Source: Mycobacterium sp. PS03-16 (GTDB taxonomy: Bacteria; Actinomycetota; Actinomycetes; Mycobacteriales; Mycobacteriaceae). Taken from it: a stretch of 64,000 bases of DNA. The DNA is taken from NCBI RefSeq assembly GCF_004570325.1, contig NZ_SPQO01000007.1:124001-188000 (forward strand), in the 5' to 3' direction. The translations under genes and the position numbers were made by a program. Of this stretch, positions 62,667-64,000 are shown piece after piece. Positions within the stretch are counted from its first letter, which is position 1; each line of letters opens with the position of its first letter. The notes beneath the pieces are model-generated. The model was not told where the DNA came from and ran no database searches. It saw only the letters and a program-made list of their open reading frames with translations.

Positions 62667-64000
62667 CTAGTGCTTTACCGCAATAGCGTCGCCGCACATG
62701 ACGCTGACGTGCTGCCAGTAGACCCAGTCGGCGATAGCGGCGCGCTGTAGTTCCGCGTCGGTCGCCGTCTGCGCCCGGTGCACCGCCAGCACTTGGGCGT
62801 GGTCAGCGAAAATAACCATGGCCGCGAGATGCGCGCCGCCCCGATCAGGTGCCGTACTCATCATCGGCTTCATCACGTCGAACCACAGCGACATCGACTT
62901 GTCTTCAGGAGCATTGGCATCGACCGGCGCAGGCGGAAGCAGATCACCAAGCGATGCGTCGCTGACCGAGTTCAGCTGTTTCACCGCGTTCGGGGCGACG
63001 ATCTCAAGCCTCGAGCGGCCGGCGATGTCACCCTTCTCCGGAATGTCGTCGGGCTGCAGGATGACCCGCGCAGCGCCCGGGTCGAACCCGTCGAACTGGT
63101 CGGCGGTCGCCACCACCGCACGCAGCGCCGTGTCGTGATGCTGTGCCCAGCCATGTAAGGCCAGCATCGGGAACGTCGCCCACTTCGCCCGCTCCTCCAG
63201 GGGAATCGACTCATCAGCGCTGACCATCTTCACCTGCTCGGGCAGCTTCACCCCGTCCGGGATGTAGCCAATGCCGTAGCTGTTCGCGACAAGGAGCGTC
63301 CCCTCCTTCGTCACGCCGGTCAGCCAGAAGAACCCGAAATCTATCGAGCGATACGCGTTCAACGCGGCACCGATCCGGCGAGCAACCTGCACCGGATCAC
63401 CGCTGGACTGACGTCGCATCGAACCGGCAATGGCATCCCGTTCCGCCCGCGCGGCCGATACCGGCACCGGCGCGGGTGCACCGGCAACAGACGCGGCGTT
63501 CGGTGCGGCAGGCGCCACGGGCGGTGGCATCGCCGAAGCCGGCGCGACCGGTGCGGCCGGTGACGGCGTCGGAGGCGGCCCCAATGGCATGCCCGGCGGC
63601 ATGGCCGGAGCACCACCTGACATGGGAGGACCGGCGGGAGTTGCCGACGGCGGTGTCGACGGCGGCGTGACCGGTGTGCTCGCTGCACTGGTACTCACTG
63701 GAGCGGATGCCGTTGTGGCTGCCGTGTCGACCGGCGGAGGGGCGACGGGCGCCGGCACCGCCGCAGCGGCCGGCTGAATCGCTGGCCCGATGTTCGAAAG
63801 TGCCTCGGCGGTAGCTTGAATGGGCGGCGGTGTGCCATAGCCGCTTGAAGGGCCGCCTGCGGCGCTGGCCTGCGATGGGTCGAAACCAGTATCCACGGCC
63901 GAGCCGTCGCCTCCAGAGGCTGGACTGTCACCGAACAACCCGTCCAACGAGCTCCCCCCAGATGAGGCACCCCCTCCGGAGCTGAGGCCTCCTGCTGAGA
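62667..64000 (-). CDS. EspK-like Pro/Ala-rich ESX-associated protein (5' end beyond window)
   Basis: The last 443 residues of a minus-strand gene whose start lies to the right of the window; the reading frame stays open to the edge and only a TTG at 63947 could act as an internal start. A Ser/Gly-rich piece precedes a long Pro/Ala/Thr-rich segment (about 40-170 of the visible part). The final 250 residues are globular, with F-G-F-F-W-L-T-G-V-T, H-G-W-A-Q-H-H-D-T-A-L-R-A-V-V and D-W-V-Y-W-Q-H-V-S-V-M-C-G-D. This layout matches EspK-type ESX-1-associated proteins (DUF5631/DUF5632). Suggests a type VII secretion cluster to the right. Confidence 0.7.
   Translation of the reverse strand, partial: SAGGLSSGGGASSGGSSLDGLFGDSPASGGDGSAVDTGFDPSQASAAGGPSSGYGTPPPIQATAEALSNIGPAIQPAAAAVPAPVAPPPVDTAATTASAPVSTSAASTPVTPPSTPPSATPAGPPMSGGAPAMPPGMPLGPPPTPSPAAPVAPASAMPPPVAPAAPNAASVAGAPAPVPVSAARAERDAIAGSMRRQSSGDPVQVARRIGAALNAYRSIDFGFFWLTGVTKEGTLLVANSYGIGYIPDGVKLPEQVKMVSADESIPLEERAKWATFPMLALHGWAQHHDTALRAVVATADQFDGFDPGAARVILQPDDIPEKGDIAGRSRLEIVAPNAVKQLNSVSDASLGDLLPPAPVDANAPEDKSMSLWFDVMKPMMSTAPDRGGAHLAAMVIFADHAQVLAVHRAQTATDAELQRAAIADWVYWQHVSVMCGDAIAVKH

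Overview
The window is high-GC chromosomal DNA from a mycobacterium, most likely a fast-growing, saprophytic Mycolicibacterium. Several things point there: rbpA, separate lnt and ppm1 genes, a pafB-pafC-tatA-tatC-helY operon, pepE beside a 5'-3' exonuclease, F420-type PPOX proteins, EspA/EspK-like type VII secretion proteins, and many leaderless start codons 6-9 nt behind a TANNNT -10 box. From memory, the gene order from about 34 to 59 kb follows M. tuberculosis Rv2050-Rv2096c, with insertions and losses.

Region 1 (1-16.5 kb) is catabolic. A polyol import and oxidation operon (eltD-like dehydrogenase, Tat-exported binding lipoprotein, truncated permease) diverges from a SorC-type regulator across an array of operator-like dyads. 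A second operon, translationally coupled by 4-bp overlaps, runs DeoR regulator, FGGY kinase, alcohol dehydrogenase, class II aldolase. xylB, another FGGY kinase, a thioesterase, an FMN reductase and an acyl-CoA dehydrogenase lie between. Then come a DUF6328 membrane protein, a DoxX-like protein with eleven 11-residue repeats, and an RDD membrane protein.

Region 2 (16.6-34 kb) is mixed accessory metabolism: gluconokinase, small stress-type proteins (DUF3140, DUF2945), a YnfA membrane protein, a kinase-like/DUF fusion, a copper amine oxidase, a type-B carboxylesterase, an ssu-type sulfonate operon (permease, ATPase, binding lipoprotein, monooxygenase), lipoproteins, an OmpR-type wHTH/hydrolase fusion and a RecQ-like helicase.

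Region 3 (34-59 kb) is the conserved core: rbpA with a candidate SigH-type promoter, lnt-ppm1 (lipoprotein acylation and mannosyl donor synthesis), an amidohydrolase, fxsA, dienelactone hydrolase, tandem PPOX proteins, an osmoprotectant ABC operon, a TauD-type dioxygenase, a solitary cobG, a phosphotransferase, an SDR/PPOX divergent pair, pepE, a 5'-3' exonuclease, a DUF4333 protein, helY, tatC, tatA, pafC and pafB. Two inverted-repeat elements of one family sit at about 47.5 and 50.0 kb.

Region 4 (59.2-64 kb) has visibly lower GC and looks inserted beside pafB, where pafA would be expected. It holds a large EspA/EspE-like candidate type VII substrate, a lipoprotein that repeats that protein's C-terminal half, and, convergent, the C-terminal part of an EspK-like Pro/Ala-rich protein running off the right edge. 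I consider the effector/lipoprotein pair the best candidate for an undescribed system. No tRNA, rRNA, CRISPR array or insertion sequence was seen, and no gap between genes exceeds 300 bases.
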